From CAZTTH01 sp964615975 (GTDB lineage: Bacteria > Verrucomicrobiota > Lentisphaeria > JABSQK01 > JAJFLO01), in NCBI GenBank assembly GCA_964615975.1, contig CAZTTH010000003.1:52870-116869 (forward strand): a DNA stretch of 64,000 nucleotides. Reading direction: 5' to 3'. Shown piece after piece: positions 1-8,332 of the stretch. Positions within the stretch are counted from its first letter, which is position 1; every line of letters starts with the position of its first letter. The notes under the pieces were generated by a model that saw only the letters and a list, made by a program, of their open reading frames with translations, did no database searches and was not told the DNA's origin. Both the position numbers and the translations under genes were made by a program.

Positions 1-2131
1 TGGCTACCTTTTCACATTTTCGCAGGGTGTTCAGTAAATGGGAACGATCAATCGGTTTTACAATCCAGTCGACGACCCCTGCCGAATATCCCATTTTATC
101 TTCGTTTGCCATTGAGATGACAATGACCGGAATGTCCTGGGTGTCGGGAGAGGATTTTAGCTCTGATAGAACCTGCCAACCATCCTTGATCGGCAAAAAC
201 ATATCCAGTAACACGGCGACGGGCTGGCACTCCCGCACCTTCCGCAAACCCGCTTCTCCGTCCGCGGCAAATACCACCTTATATCCCTGCCGCACCAGAG
301 TGCCGGCGATGAGTTCCCACATCCGCCGGTCATCCTCGATCACTATGATGGTTTTGTCGCCGGTGCCGGCATGAGGCAGTTCAGGAAAACTCACGTCTGA
401 TTCGCCGGACTGGTCAGATTCCAGCGGGGTGATAGAAGCAGGCAGCACTATCGGAAGTTCAACGGTAAAGGTGGATCCTTTCCCTTCCCCTTCGCTTGTT
501 ACCGAAATTTTCCCGCCATGCAGTTCGACAAAACTTTTGCTAATAGTTAACCCCAACCCGGTCCCCTGCTGTTGGCGTGCATAGGTGGAATCGATCTGCT
601 CGAACTTGGCGAAAACCCGGTCGATATCTTCATGTTTGATGCCAATACCGGAATCGGTTACGGAGATAATAACATGGGAGACTGGATAATTGACCATCTG
701 TGCCGGCATGACTTGAGCGGTTAAACCATGTGATGGGTCATCGGGATCCGGATTTTGCTTGTCGGGATTTATCGTCGCCGTGGCTAACTGACCATCAGGT
801 ATCCTGATCTCACCGCCATTTCCAACCGCACTGCTAACCTTTGACAGTTCCACCTCCGCGCGTCTGGCGCTGATGTGGATCGATCCCCCATCCGGCGTGA
901 ATTTGACAGCATTGCTCAGGAGATTGTACAGGACCTGCTGCAGCCGCTGCGGATCAGCGTAAATGGTGCCAAGGTCGCCGCGCATATTTAATTCTGCGAC
1001 AATCCGTTTTTGCTCTGCCATTGGTCTTATAAATGCCGTTACTTCCTGCAGGAGGTCAGCTATAGAGAAATTGCTCCGCGAAATCTGCATTTGGCCGGCT
1101 TCGATTTTAGACAGATCGAGAATATCATTGATCAAATTCAGCAGATGGCGGCCGCTTCCCAAAATGTGATTAACGTACCTGGACTGCTTGGCATTTAATT
1201 CTCCCGGAATATTATCAGCCAGAATCTCGGAGTATCCGATAATGGCATTCATTGGTGTCCGCAGTTCATGACTCATGGTCGCTAAAAATTCATCTTTCCG
1301 GCGCATTGCCTTTGTCAATTCTGTGTTCACCGCGGATAATTCGGCGGTACGTTCTTCGACGCGTTGGGCAAGCATGCGGCGCTCGCTTTTCAGTGCGTTT
1401 TCCATGGTGACTCGTGCGGTCAGGTCGCGCAGAGAAACGACCACTCCGGCCGTTCCTTCCCACTGGATATCCGCGATACGCATATCAACGATAATATGAT
1501 CTCCCTGCCGCCTGGCAATCTTCAATTCACTCACCGTTCCGGATGGGACTTCAGCAGGAAATGGGTGGCCTACTAGTTGTTCGGAGGTTTGGCCAAGCAG
1601 CGCTTCCGCCGCTGGATTCGCGAAGCGAACGATGCCGCTGAGGTCCAGGATAACAATGCCGTCAAAGTTGCAGAAGATCACGTTGCGCAAGTTGGTTTCC
1701 CGAATTCTTAACTCTTCCGTCTGGCGATCAACTTGTATTGTGAGCCGGTGCCGCTCGATCGCATGTAAAATGGTGCGATAGAGTTGATGTTCGTCAAATT
1801 CTCCTTTGACCAGGTAATCCTGAGCCCCTTCCTGCAAAGCTGTCAGCGCCATCGATTCGTCATTAAGGCCAGTCATGACAACAATCGCCAAATTAACCGC
1901 CTGCGAGCGCACTTTTTGCAACGTTTCCATGCCGTGGCTGTCCGGGAGTGATAAGTCCAGCAGCAGGATATCCACTGGTTCCTGATGGAGGCGTTCCACC
2001 CCCTCGTGCAGCGAAACGCAAAAGACCGGATCCTTACTGTGCGGGAAGATCTTTTTTAACCTCCGGCGGATAAGAAGAATGTCAGTCGGGTTGTCTTCGA
2101 TAACCATGATGTTTATGGATTCGATATTCAT
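1..2131 (-). CDS. Hybrid sensor histidine kinase, C-terminus cut by window edge
   Basis: Cytoplasmic phosphorelay kinase, open to the window edge with 710 codons visible. Order: receiver (residues about 6-125, phosphoacceptor Asp59 in LLLDLSLPD), a PAS domain, a coiled region, HisKA with the H-box ATMSHELRTPMN, HATPase_c with an N box and GTGLGLTISK, and a second receiver with LLDMFLPIKDGW. No membrane segment is visible, so it probably takes input through its N-terminal receiver and PAS domain. The ATG at 2131 overlaps the stop of the upstream receiver gene (ATGA), which implies translational coupling and a shared relay. Translation was done by hand on the minus strand and stays open throughout. 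Family assignment is secure; the signal is unknown. Confidence 0.93.
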   Translation of the reverse strand, partial: MNIESINIMVIEDNPTDILLIRRRLKKIFPHSKDPVFCVSLHEGVERLHQEPVDILLLDLSLPDSHGMETLQKVRSQAVNLAIVVMTGLNDESMALTALQEGAQDYLVKGEFDEHQLYRTILHAIERHRLTIQVDRQTEELRIRETNLRNVIFCNFDGIVILDLSGIVRFANPAAEALLGQTSEQLVGHPFPAEVPSGTVSELKIARRQGDHIIVDMRIADIQWEGTAGVVVSLRDLTARVTMENALKSERRMLAQRVEERTAELSAVNTELTKAMRRKDEFLATMSHELRTPMNAIIGYSEILADNIPGELNAKQSRYVNHILGSGRHLLNLINDILDLSKIEAGQMQISRSNFSIADLLQEVTAFIRPMAEQKRIVAELNMRGDLGTIYADPQRLQQVLYNLLSNAVKFTPDGGSIHISARRAEVELSKVSSAVGNGGEIRIPDGQLATATINPDKQNPDPDDPSHGLTAQVMPAQMVNYPVSHVIISVTDSGIGIKHEDIDRVFAKFEQIDSTYARQQQGTGLGLTISKSFVELHGGKISVTSEGEGKGSTFTVELPIVLPASITPLESDQSGESDVSFPELPHAGTGDKTIIVIEDDRRMWELIAGTLVRQGYKVVFAADGEAGLRKVRECQPVAVLLDMFLPIKDGWQVLSELKSSPDTQDIPVIVISMANEDKMGYSAGVVDWIVKPIDRSHLLNTLRKCEKVA

Positions 2132-2583
2132 GGGGAGGGCGCCTCCGGCAAGATAACGACTTTGAACCAGAAATTGTCAATGCTTTTAATCACCTCGGCA
2201 AACTGTTCGAAATCCACGGGTTTGAGGATGTAACAATTGGCGTGTAATCCATACGCCTGCAAGACATCTTGTTCATGGCTCGAGGTGGTGAGGACGACAA
2301 CTGGGATGAGTCTGAGCTGGGGGTCTTCCTTGATCTCAGCAAGAACCGCGCGGCCATCTTTCTTGGGCATATTCAAGTCGAGAAGGATGAGGTCCGGCGT
2401 CGGGACCTCGCGATATTTTCCTTCCCGGCGCAAAAAGGCCATGGCTTCAATTCCGTCTCTGACGACATGAAGTCGATTGGCTATCTTGGCTGCTTTCAAT
2501 GCCCGGCGGGTCAACATCACATCGGTGGCGTTGTCCTCCGCCAGCAGAATATCAATGGTTTGAACGGTATCGGGTGTGCTCAT
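2128..2583 (-). CDS. Stand-alone receiver protein (Rcp1/CheY-like)
   Basis: A 151-residue single-domain response regulator. It has the acidic pair in LLAEDN, phosphoacceptor Asp69 in LLDLNMPKKDG, a Thr in VVLTTS and the conserved Lys in YILKPVDF. There is no output domain, so it should act as a phosphoryl shuttle or bind a partner, as Rcp1-type regulators do for bacteriophytochrome-like kinases. It lies downstream of a kinase whose H-box is of the phytochrome type (SHDLQEP), which fits that pairing. It overlaps the downstream hybrid kinase by 4 bp. A 235-bp gap carrying a hairpin separates it from the upstream kinase, so it may also have its own promoter. Confidence 0.92.
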   Translation of the reverse strand: MSTPDTVQTIDILLAEDNATDVMLTRRALKAAKIANRLHVVRDGIEAMAFLRREGKYREVPTPDLILLDLNMPKKDGRAVLAEIKEDPQLRLIPVVVLTTSSHEQDVLQAYGLHANCYILKPVDFEQFAEVIKSIDNFWFKVVILPEAPSP

Positions 2584-2695
2584 CTTTTATAGGTTCCTTA
2601 TTGTTCTATGCTGATTTAATTGTCTGCCACAGTGACTCAATGTCACGAAGTAAAGGTTCCCGACGCTTAACCTGGCATAACCAGGCCGAGTAGAC

Positions 2696-2715
2696 GGCGG
2701 GTAAGAAAACCCGCC
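2696..2715. repeat. Short hairpin repeat, copy 1
   Basis: The 20-mer GGCGGGTAAGAAAACCCGCC forms a 7-bp stem with a 6-nt loop. The identical 20-mer plus CTCC recurs at 10097-10120. It sits between the CHASE8 kinase and the receiver gene. It has no T-run on either side, so an intrinsic terminator is not supported; a REP-like repeat is the better label. Confidence 0.6.
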
Positions 2716-2818
2716 CTCCGTTAACCTCAAATCGCAATCATTAGTCGTTACTTATAATCAAGATAAGTACTGAAATTCAAATTAGTTAACCTCGACTTGC
2801 ACGCTAAACATTTACATA

Positions 2819-4390
2819 CTACAAAGTATGTTCCACCACCGGCATGGTAAAATGGAATGTCGAGCCTTTTCCCAGCTCCGATTCCATCCAGATTCTGCCG
2901 CCATGACGTTCGACAATCTTCTTGCAGACCGATAAGCCAATGCCCGTGCCCTCATATTCCTCCCGGCCATGGAGACGCTGAAAAATGATAAAGATCCGTT
3001 CGGCGTACTGATGCTCGATACCGATGCCGTTATCACGGAATGAAAATTGCCAAAATTCCCTTTCTTCCATGGACTCGGATTTTGACAATACGGCGCCGTT
3101 TTCGCTGATCCGAGTTGCCGAAATCGTCACATGCGGTGTTTGGTTGCAACAGAACTTAAGGGCATTGGCAATCAAATTCTGAAAGAGTTGGATAAGCTGG
3201 GTCGAATCCGCCATAACCAATGGCAGCTCCCGGACTTGAATATCGGCATTTTTTTCCTTGATGACCACCGCCAGATTTTGCAATACATTGGTGATGATGG
3301 TTTGGGTTTCGACCCGTTCAAATTCTTTTCCTCTGGTGCCGACGCGCGAGTAGCTTAAGAGATCATTGATTAACGTTTTCATTCGATGCGCGCCGGCGAC
3401 GGTATGGCTGATCAATTCCTCGGCATCGGCATCAAGCTGGTTGGCGTATTCCGTTTTGAGGATTTGAATGCAGCCGGCGATGGCGCGCAACGGTTCCTGT
3501 AAATCATGGGAAGCAACATAAGCAAACTGCTCGAGTTCGGCGTTGGACCGTTCCAGCTCACGAGTCTGCATTGCGAGCGCTTTTTCCGCCTGTTCCCGCT
3601 CGGCCATCTCCCGATTGAGCGCGGCCACCCGTCCTTCAAGTTCGCGGCGCGCCAGTTCCAGGTCGCTGTCACGGAGTTGAATTTCGGCCAGCATGGCATT
3701 GAAGCTGTCGACCAGCGTTCCCAGTTCGTCATTGCGAACTTTTTTCGCCCGCAAGGAATAGTTTTTGTTATGGGAAATCTCGCTGGTCACCTTTGCCAGT
3801 TGGGAAATCGGCCCGGTAATCGCCGACTGCAGGCGGGTGGAAAGTAAAAAGGTGATCACCAACGCCGCGACGACCGACACGGCAGTGTCCCGGAGCTGAT
3901 TTGTCAGCCGGGTTGACAACTCCCGGGTATCGGACTGAATATAAATCCGGCCAATTTTTTTTTCGTTCAACGAGATACTCTGATACAGCGACAAGCGGCC
4001 GTCAGCAAACCAATACCCGTCGTCATCGGAAGTCTCGGGCGCGGCCGGAACTTTGGTATCGCTCCGGTTGTAACTGGCAAAAATGCGGCCGCCGGCATCA
4101 ATGATATACGCCACTTCGATATGGCGGTTGGCGCGCAGCGCTTCCAAGGCGTCGAGGGCCGCTTTCGGATCGTTGAATGTCAAGGCCGCACGACTGTGCC
4201 AGCCGATCACGCCGGCCAGTACCTGCAGGTTACTGACCATGGATTGCCGGGTCAATTTTCGTTCAATGTATACCAATCCAATCGCAGATAGAAAGAGACC
4301 CAATGCCGTCGTCGCAAAGATAATCAAAATGAGCCGGGAGCGAATTGAACTGACGGCTGATTTATGGATGCTAGAATTCTCTCTTTTCAT
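2819..4390 (-). CDS. CHASE8-HAMP sensor histidine kinase
   Basis: A 523-residue inner-membrane kinase. TM1 is about residues 20-41. The periplasmic segment 42-168 carries the CHASE8-type pattern seen in YfiN/TpbB (RAALTFNDPKAALDALEAL, then IIDAGGRIFASYNR). TM2 is about 169-190, followed by HAMP to about 240, a coiled coil, HisKA with His295 in SHDLQEPLRAI (phytochrome-kinase type), and HATPase_c ending with GTGIGLSVCKK and GKGSTFHF. It lies 27 bp after a yfiR-family gene. YfiR is the known periplasmic ligand of the CHASE8 domain in YfiN, so this kinase is probably gated by its neighbour. Here the output is phosphotransfer, probably to the receiver at 2128-2583, not cyclic di-GMP synthesis. 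The domain calls are firm; the gating is inferred. Confidence 0.92.
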   Translation of the reverse strand: MKRENSSIHKSAVSSIRSRLILIIFATTALGLFLSAIGLVYIERKLTRQSMVSNLQVLAGVIGWHSRAALTFNDPKAALDALEALRANRHIEVAYIIDAGGRIFASYNRSDTKVPAAPETSDDDGYWFADGRLSLYQSISLNEKKIGRIYIQSDTRELSTRLTNQLRDTAVSVVAALVITFLLSTRLQSAITGPISQLAKVTSEISHNKNYSLRAKKVRNDELGTLVDSFNAMLAEIQLRDSDLELARRELEGRVAALNREMAEREQAEKALAMQTRELERSNAELEQFAYVASHDLQEPLRAIAGCIQILKTEYANQLDADAEELISHTVAGAHRMKTLINDLLSYSRVGTRGKEFERVETQTIITNVLQNLAVVIKEKNADIQVRELPLVMADSTQLIQLFQNLIANALKFCCNQTPHVTISATRISENGAVLSKSESMEEREFWQFSFRDNGIGIEHQYAERIFIIFQRLHGREEYEGTGIGLSVCKKIVERHGGRIWMESELGKGSTFHFTMPVVEHTL

Positions 4391-4417
4391 GATACATCAA
4401 GATTGTGAAATAATGGT

Positions 4418-5035
4418 TTATTCATACACGGTGGCGGCCACCCGGAGCAGTTCTGAACTGATAATCAGACTCGCTTCTTGAGCTGCGGCGCGATTGATTT
4501 CAAAACGGATTGTATTGTCAACTTTGATAAAATTTATCACGGTCCCAAGTCTTCCGGTATGGTTAACTTCGGATACGGTCAATATCTTTCGGCCATCAAC
4601 CCATTGCAGGATTTCATCAATAGTGTTGTTCTCCGAAGCACTGATAAAGAGTACCTGGCACGGTTCTGCTTCTGTGATATTCCGGAATCGCCGGACAGTG
4701 ATAGTTTTTCCTTGCACCTTTTGTCCCGCGATTTTGTCGATGGCAGCGCCAAAGCGATCGCTGCCCAGAATGCCGAGTGTGAGTGTCTCGCTGGTGGTGT
4801 TTGAGCTCTTGGTGTTCGGGCTGGTTGGGTTCGGGTTGGTGGGTATTGGGTTGGTGGGGTTCGGGTTGTTGTCCGAGGTCGAGGTCACGAACATCAGAAT
4901 GTTGTACAGGTACGATGCTTTGATCTGGTATTCCAGCGCGGGGGTATCCGCCGCCATGGCGGTTGGCGTCATCAGACAAAGAATGATGGCCAGGCAGCAG
5001 AGAAACGGTTTCTGATGGTGGTGGTTAGTGTGCAT
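4418..5035 (-). CDS. YfiR-family periplasmic regulator
   Basis: A 205-residue exported protein with a signal peptide (basic HHHQK, hydrophobic core FLCCLAIILCLM, cleavage probably after AMA). The YfiR/DUF4154 pattern follows: YQIKASYLYNI, LTLGILGSDRFG, VQGKTITVRRF, CQVLFISASE, ILTVSEV, IRFEINRAAAQEASLIISSELLRVA. YfiR proteins are periplasmic repressors that bind CHASE8 sensors. This one departs from the family where FVEWP is usual: it reads FVTST and then carries an Asn-Pro-Thr repeat (residues 57-74, three 15-nt units plus a partial one). Its ATG overlaps the receptor stop (TAATG) and the CHASE8 kinase follows after 27 bp, so the three genes are one translationally linked operon. Confidence 0.88.
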   Translation of the reverse strand: MHTNHHHQKPFLCCLAIILCLMTPTAMAADTPALEYQIKASYLYNILMFVTSTSDNNPNPTNPIPTNPNPTSPNTKSSNTTSETLTLGILGSDRFGAAIDKIAGQKVQGKTITVRRFRNITEAEPCQVLFISASENNTIDEILQWVDGRKILTVSEVNHTGRLGTVINFIKVDNTIRFEINRAAAQEASLIISSELLRVAATVYE

Positions 5036-6987
5036 TAAAATCTCCAGGTTATTTTTCCATAAACACTTTCCTGCACCTCTGTGGTCGTGGCGGATCCCTG
5101 TTCCGGATGGTGGTTGTCCAACAAATTCCGGGCGACAACGGAGAATTCGAGATGCTCGCGAATCTTCCAGCCCAGACGGATGTCGGCGACAAGATAGGCG
5201 GGAACGTTAAGCGCCGGCAAGTCATCGGAGTAACGCAGCCCCCAGTCGAATTCAACCGTCCGGGAGAGACTGCTGACCGAGCGGAACGATAGTTGTTTGC
5301 TGGGACTGCCGCCTTCAAGATTTGCCGCCCGCCCGGCATCGTTGCTGGTGGCGTCGACGTCGAGGTCCATTTGTAAAAGGGCATATGAGGTTTCTAACCG
5401 CCAGGCCGGCACGATCTGCCAGCGGGCGGTTCCGTCGATGCCATAGACCGACCCCTGCATTTTATTCATAATGGTGCCATTGTCAAGGGTGATCAGCTTG
5501 TCATAGTCATTGAAATAGGTTGCCAGATCGAGCATGACATTGCGGTGCGGTCTAACCCGGTAACCGACCTCCCAGGCGACCAGTTCTTCGGAGTCCATAT
5601 CACGGGAGCCGCGGATCACAGGATTGAAGCGGTTGGGAATCACGAAGTCCGCTTCCAGCCGTGACGGGGTACGCACCGCCCGCGCCACGGAACTCCACCA
5701 GGTCATACGGTCATTGGGTGACCAGGCGATGCTGACGGCAGGCTGCACTTCGATGCCGGTGTAATCATTGTGTTCGATTTTTGACCCCAAGGTCAACGTG
5801 ATCGCTTTATCCAGGAAACTGAATGCATCCTGGATAAAGGCACTGAAGAGATGGTCGCCCCGCTTGTCAGGGTCGAGGTCCAGGCCGACACCTTCATCAA
5901 TAGTGTCGGTGGTAAATCGATATCCGAGCCCCCAGACAATGTCCTGTTCCGGAACCGGCTGGAAGTGGTGTTCCAGTTCGAGGTCAACGGTATCCCGGAT
6001 TTCATCGAGAGCCCGGCTGATAAACTCGGTATGCGCTAAATAGCTCTGCAGGGTCAGCCGGGAATTGTCATTCAATTGCCGCTGCCAGCTCGCCTGCAGG
6101 TTGACGCCGCTATGACCGATATCGTCGAAGCCGCCGGGCGCTGTCAGTTGATCTTCGCCGATACCGCCCTGATACATATTTCCCCAAAGGGTGAGATCGT
6201 CCTGATCATTCAATTGATCGTCAAGTCGAAAGCCAAGCCGCCCGACCTGGGCATCGTCATGACTGCCGCCTGGACGATAGCCTTCATCGCGATCGAAATA
6301 TTTACTGTAGATGCGGAGAAAGCGATTGTCGTCCAATTGCATCCCATAACGGGCGCCGACAAATCCGCGTTCTTCCGTTCCCATGCCCGTTGTGATCAAC
6401 CCGCCCGTGGTATCCCGCGCGCTTTTGGTAATGATATTGATGACGCCATTGACGGCGTTGGCGCCCCACACCGCGCCGCCGGGTCCACGGATCACCTCAA
6501 TGCGCTCGATATCTTCGAGCAGGACATCCTGAACTTCCCAAAAAACCCCGGCAAACAGGGGATTGTAAACCGCCCGCCCGTCGATGAGCACCAGCAAATT
6601 GTTTGTCGATCGGGTGCCGAATCCACGGATGCCCACCGCCCATTCTCCGGCATTGACCTGCGCCACCTGGACACCCGGAACCAGGCGCAGAGCATCCGGG
6701 ATGCTGGTTACTCCGGCACGGCGAATATCTTCGTTGGTTAACACATAGACAGCAGCCGCCGTCTGCTGCACCGGTTGATCCTTTTTCGACACCGAGGTCA
6801 CGGTCATCGCCATCAGCTGGTCAAGCGAAGTGCCGGTGATGTCAATGTCCAAATCAGCGGCGCCGAGATTCGCGATTATTCCGACAAGCAGCAGAATCAG
6901 GTTAAAGGTCGCCCGCCGGGAGCGCCACCAAGTATGGTTCATGAATTTCAGTGAACGTTGAACCGGCAATGAGCGTGTGATAATCAT
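5035..6987 (-). CDS. TonB-dependent outer-membrane receptor
   Basis: A 650-residue receptor from the ATG at 6987. That start is preferred because AGAGGA lies 7 nt upstream; an ORF start at 7038 and an internal ATG at 6942 have no such site. A signal peptide core (FNLILLLVGIIANLGAA) precedes a plug domain with SVSKKDQPVQQTAAAVYVLTNEDIRRAGV-type sequence, GFGTRSTNNLLVLIDGRAVY, VFWEVQDVLLEDIERIEVIRGPGGAVWG and NAVNGVINIITKSA. The C-terminal 500 residues are beta-barrel-like and end in ITWRF with a terminal aromatic. This receptor class is often found next to YfiR and sensor genes. The ligand is unknown. It is the first gene of the signalling operon and may sense or import the signal passed to YfiR. 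Confidence 0.92.
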   Translation of the reverse strand: MIITRSLPVQRSLKFMNHTWWRSRRATFNLILLLVGIIANLGAADLDIDITGTSLDQLMAMTVTSVSKKDQPVQQTAAAVYVLTNEDIRRAGVTSIPDALRLVPGVQVAQVNAGEWAVGIRGFGTRSTNNLLVLIDGRAVYNPLFAGVFWEVQDVLLEDIERIEVIRGPGGAVWGANAVNGVINIITKSARDTTGGLITTGMGTEERGFVGARYGMQLDDNRFLRIYSKYFDRDEGYRPGGSHDDAQVGRLGFRLDDQLNDQDDLTLWGNMYQGGIGEDQLTAPGGFDDIGHSGVNLQASWQRQLNDNSRLTLQSYLAHTEFISRALDEIRDTVDLELEHHFQPVPEQDIVWGLGYRFTTDTIDEGVGLDLDPDKRGDHLFSAFIQDAFSFLDKAITLTLGSKIEHNDYTGIEVQPAVSIAWSPNDRMTWWSSVARAVRTPSRLEADFVIPNRFNPVIRGSRDMDSEELVAWEVGYRVRPHRNVMLDLATYFNDYDKLITLDNGTIMNKMQGSVYGIDGTARWQIVPAWRLETSYALLQMDLDVDATSNDAGRAANLEGGSPSKQLSFRSVSSLSRTVEFDWGLRYSDDLPALNVPAYLVADIRLGWKIREHLEFSVVARNLLDNHHPEQGSATTTEVQESVYGKITWRF

Positions 6988-7280
6988 ATTAAAATCCTCT
7001 AAATCTTCTTTTATCTCTAAGGCGAACAATTTGGGCATGAAAAGTGACCAAACGCAGGGTTGTAATGATTATTACTAGAATTATCCGGGCCAAGAGGCAC
7101 CAGAATTGCCTAACATGCATAATTAAAATGCATTATGATTTTAATTATACTTATATAAGCGTTCCTGGAAGCTGTAATTATTAGTATTTTGCTAATTTTG
7201 TCAGGAAAATTTACTGCGATGAAAGGGTATCATAATAAGACAAGACCGTTGGTTGTTGCGGCGACGATTGAATGGTTTCA

Positions 7281-7567
7281 TACCCCACCGGGGTATCAGC
7301 CTAAAGCCCAGGGTGGTTCCGACTGAAAAGGAGGACTACCCTGGGTTTTGGGTTAACGGGTCGCCACGCACCCCAACCGGGGTTGCGGCATATATAGGCA
7401 TCATGTTTTATTAGGGCAGGTAGCTCAGGAGATTTGCATTATCTCGATTGAGCAATCCGCCGCAACCCTTTGCAGGGTTGGTGATTTTCATCTTCTCTTT
7501 TACCCAACGTAGCCCTGCTTTTGGCAGGGGCAACGTTGGGCTGGATGCCACAATCCCGTTGGGATTG
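7281..7567. repeat. Array of imperfect palindromes
   Basis: Five palindromes lie in one gene-free stretch: TACCCCACCGGGGTA at 7281-7295; CCCAGGGT...ACCCTGGG at 7307-7345; ACCCCAACCGGGGT at 7370-7383; CAACCCTTTGCAGGGTTG at 7463-7480; CCCAACGT...ACGTTGGG at 7503-7540; then CAATCCCGTTGGGATTG at 7551-7567 (six if the last is counted). Such GGGTT-rich palindrome clusters look like a dispersed non-coding repeat family that I have seen in environmental genomes, but I cannot name it. No convincing ORF covers it. The whole gap 7039-7898 has no other gene. Confidence 0.65.
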
Positions 7568-7616
7568 GATGTGTTTAGCGCCCAGGGTTGTTCCTTCATT
7601 ATAAAACAAGACCGTT

Positions 7617-7802
7617 GGTATACTCATCGTCATCGAGTTTTCGAAAATTCGACATTGAACAGTAGTTGGTAGTATGGCACGACCAGTGCCGTGAGCGACA
7701 TGGCATGCACGAATAAGAACGCCACTTTTCGTGGCTGACTACGAACACCCGCTCCTCAAGCATAACAGCCATCAATTTTCGAAAACGTGATGATAAAAGG
7801 TA
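7617..7802. repeat. Possible small inverted-repeat element
   Basis: Arms containing TTTTCGAAAATT occur at about 7636-7649 and, inverted, at about 7774-7788, with looser similarity outward (CATCGTCATCGAG against the complement of CGTGATGATA). Inside lies GCCACTTTTCGTGGCTGACTAC at 7721-7742, which recurs with two changes at 10155-10176. The core arm is itself near-palindromic, so the evidence for a discrete element is modest. Confidence 0.35.
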
Positions 7803-7898
7803 TATCTGCATCATTAATTAACAGGGATACATTGGCGTTTATCACGGTATCGGAGCTTTTCTTTAGGTACACAAAAAAACTCAATAGAGAATTGAACG

Positions 7899-8183
7899 AT
7901 GTTTAAGGCAATAAAAGTCAAGGCCCTACCCAAATATCGAATTTATGTAGAATATGCCAATGGAGTTAAAGGCGAAGTAGATCTATCTCATTTGGCTGGA
8001 AAGGGAGTATTTCATGCTTGGGAGGATACCAGGATATTTGAGAATGTTTCGGTAGGAAGTAGCGGAGAAATAAAATGGAATGATCAAATAGACTTATGTC
8101 CGGATTCAATTTATTTCAGGCTTACCAGAAAATCTCCCGAGGCAGTCTTTTCAACTTTAATCGGAACCAGTGTTAATGCCTGA
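7899..8183 (+). CDS. DUF2442 protein
   Basis: A 94-residue protein matching the DUF2442 pattern: VKALPKYRIYVEYANGVKGEVDLSHLAGKGVF, FENVSVGSSGEIKWNDQIDLCPDSIYFRLT. These small proteins are usually encoded beside DUF4160 genes, and the pair is thought to behave like a toxin-antitoxin or accessory module; the function is not established. It overlaps the next frame by 8 bp (ATGCCTGA), and that frame is a truncated DUF4160. The local sequence is more AT-rich than its neighbours, which suggests acquisition. Confidence 0.85.
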   Translation: MFKAIKVKALPKYRIYVEYANGVKGEVDLSHLAGKGVFHAWEDTRIFENVSVGSSGEIKWNDQIDLCPDSIYFRLTRKSPEAVFSTLIGTSVNA

Positions 8184-8319
8184 GATTAGTAGATTTTTTG
8201 GTGTCATTATCAAGATGTATTTCGATGAGCATCCACCACCTCATTTTCATGCCGAATATGGTGATGAAGTAGTAAATGTTTTTCAGAAATATTTTAAGAG
8301 AAAACCTCTCCCCCCATGA
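8176..8319 (+). pseudogene. Truncated DUF4160 gene
   Basis: A 47-codon frame starting inside the DUF2442 stop (ATGCCTGA). It begins MPEISRFFGVIIKMYFDEHP and continues PPHFHAEYGDE, a clear DUF4160 N-terminus with the PPHFHAEYG signature. After that it diverges (VVNVFQKYFKRK) and stops, whereas the family is normally about 80 residues. The second half, with the usual LPPRAL and EWA..H motifs, is missing. It ends 13 bp before the convergent regulator gene, so an edge deletion is likely. It could be a short active variant, but loss of function is the simpler reading. Confidence 0.75.
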
Positions 8320-8332
8320 GGCATGAATCCGA

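Noticed and set aside
2696..2715. Hairpin as an intrinsic terminator between the CHASE8 kinase and the receiver gene
   Set aside because: No T-run on either strand, and an exact copy elsewhere points to a repeat.
7281..7567. CRISPR array
   Set aside because: The palindromes differ in sequence and length and there are no equal-length spacers.
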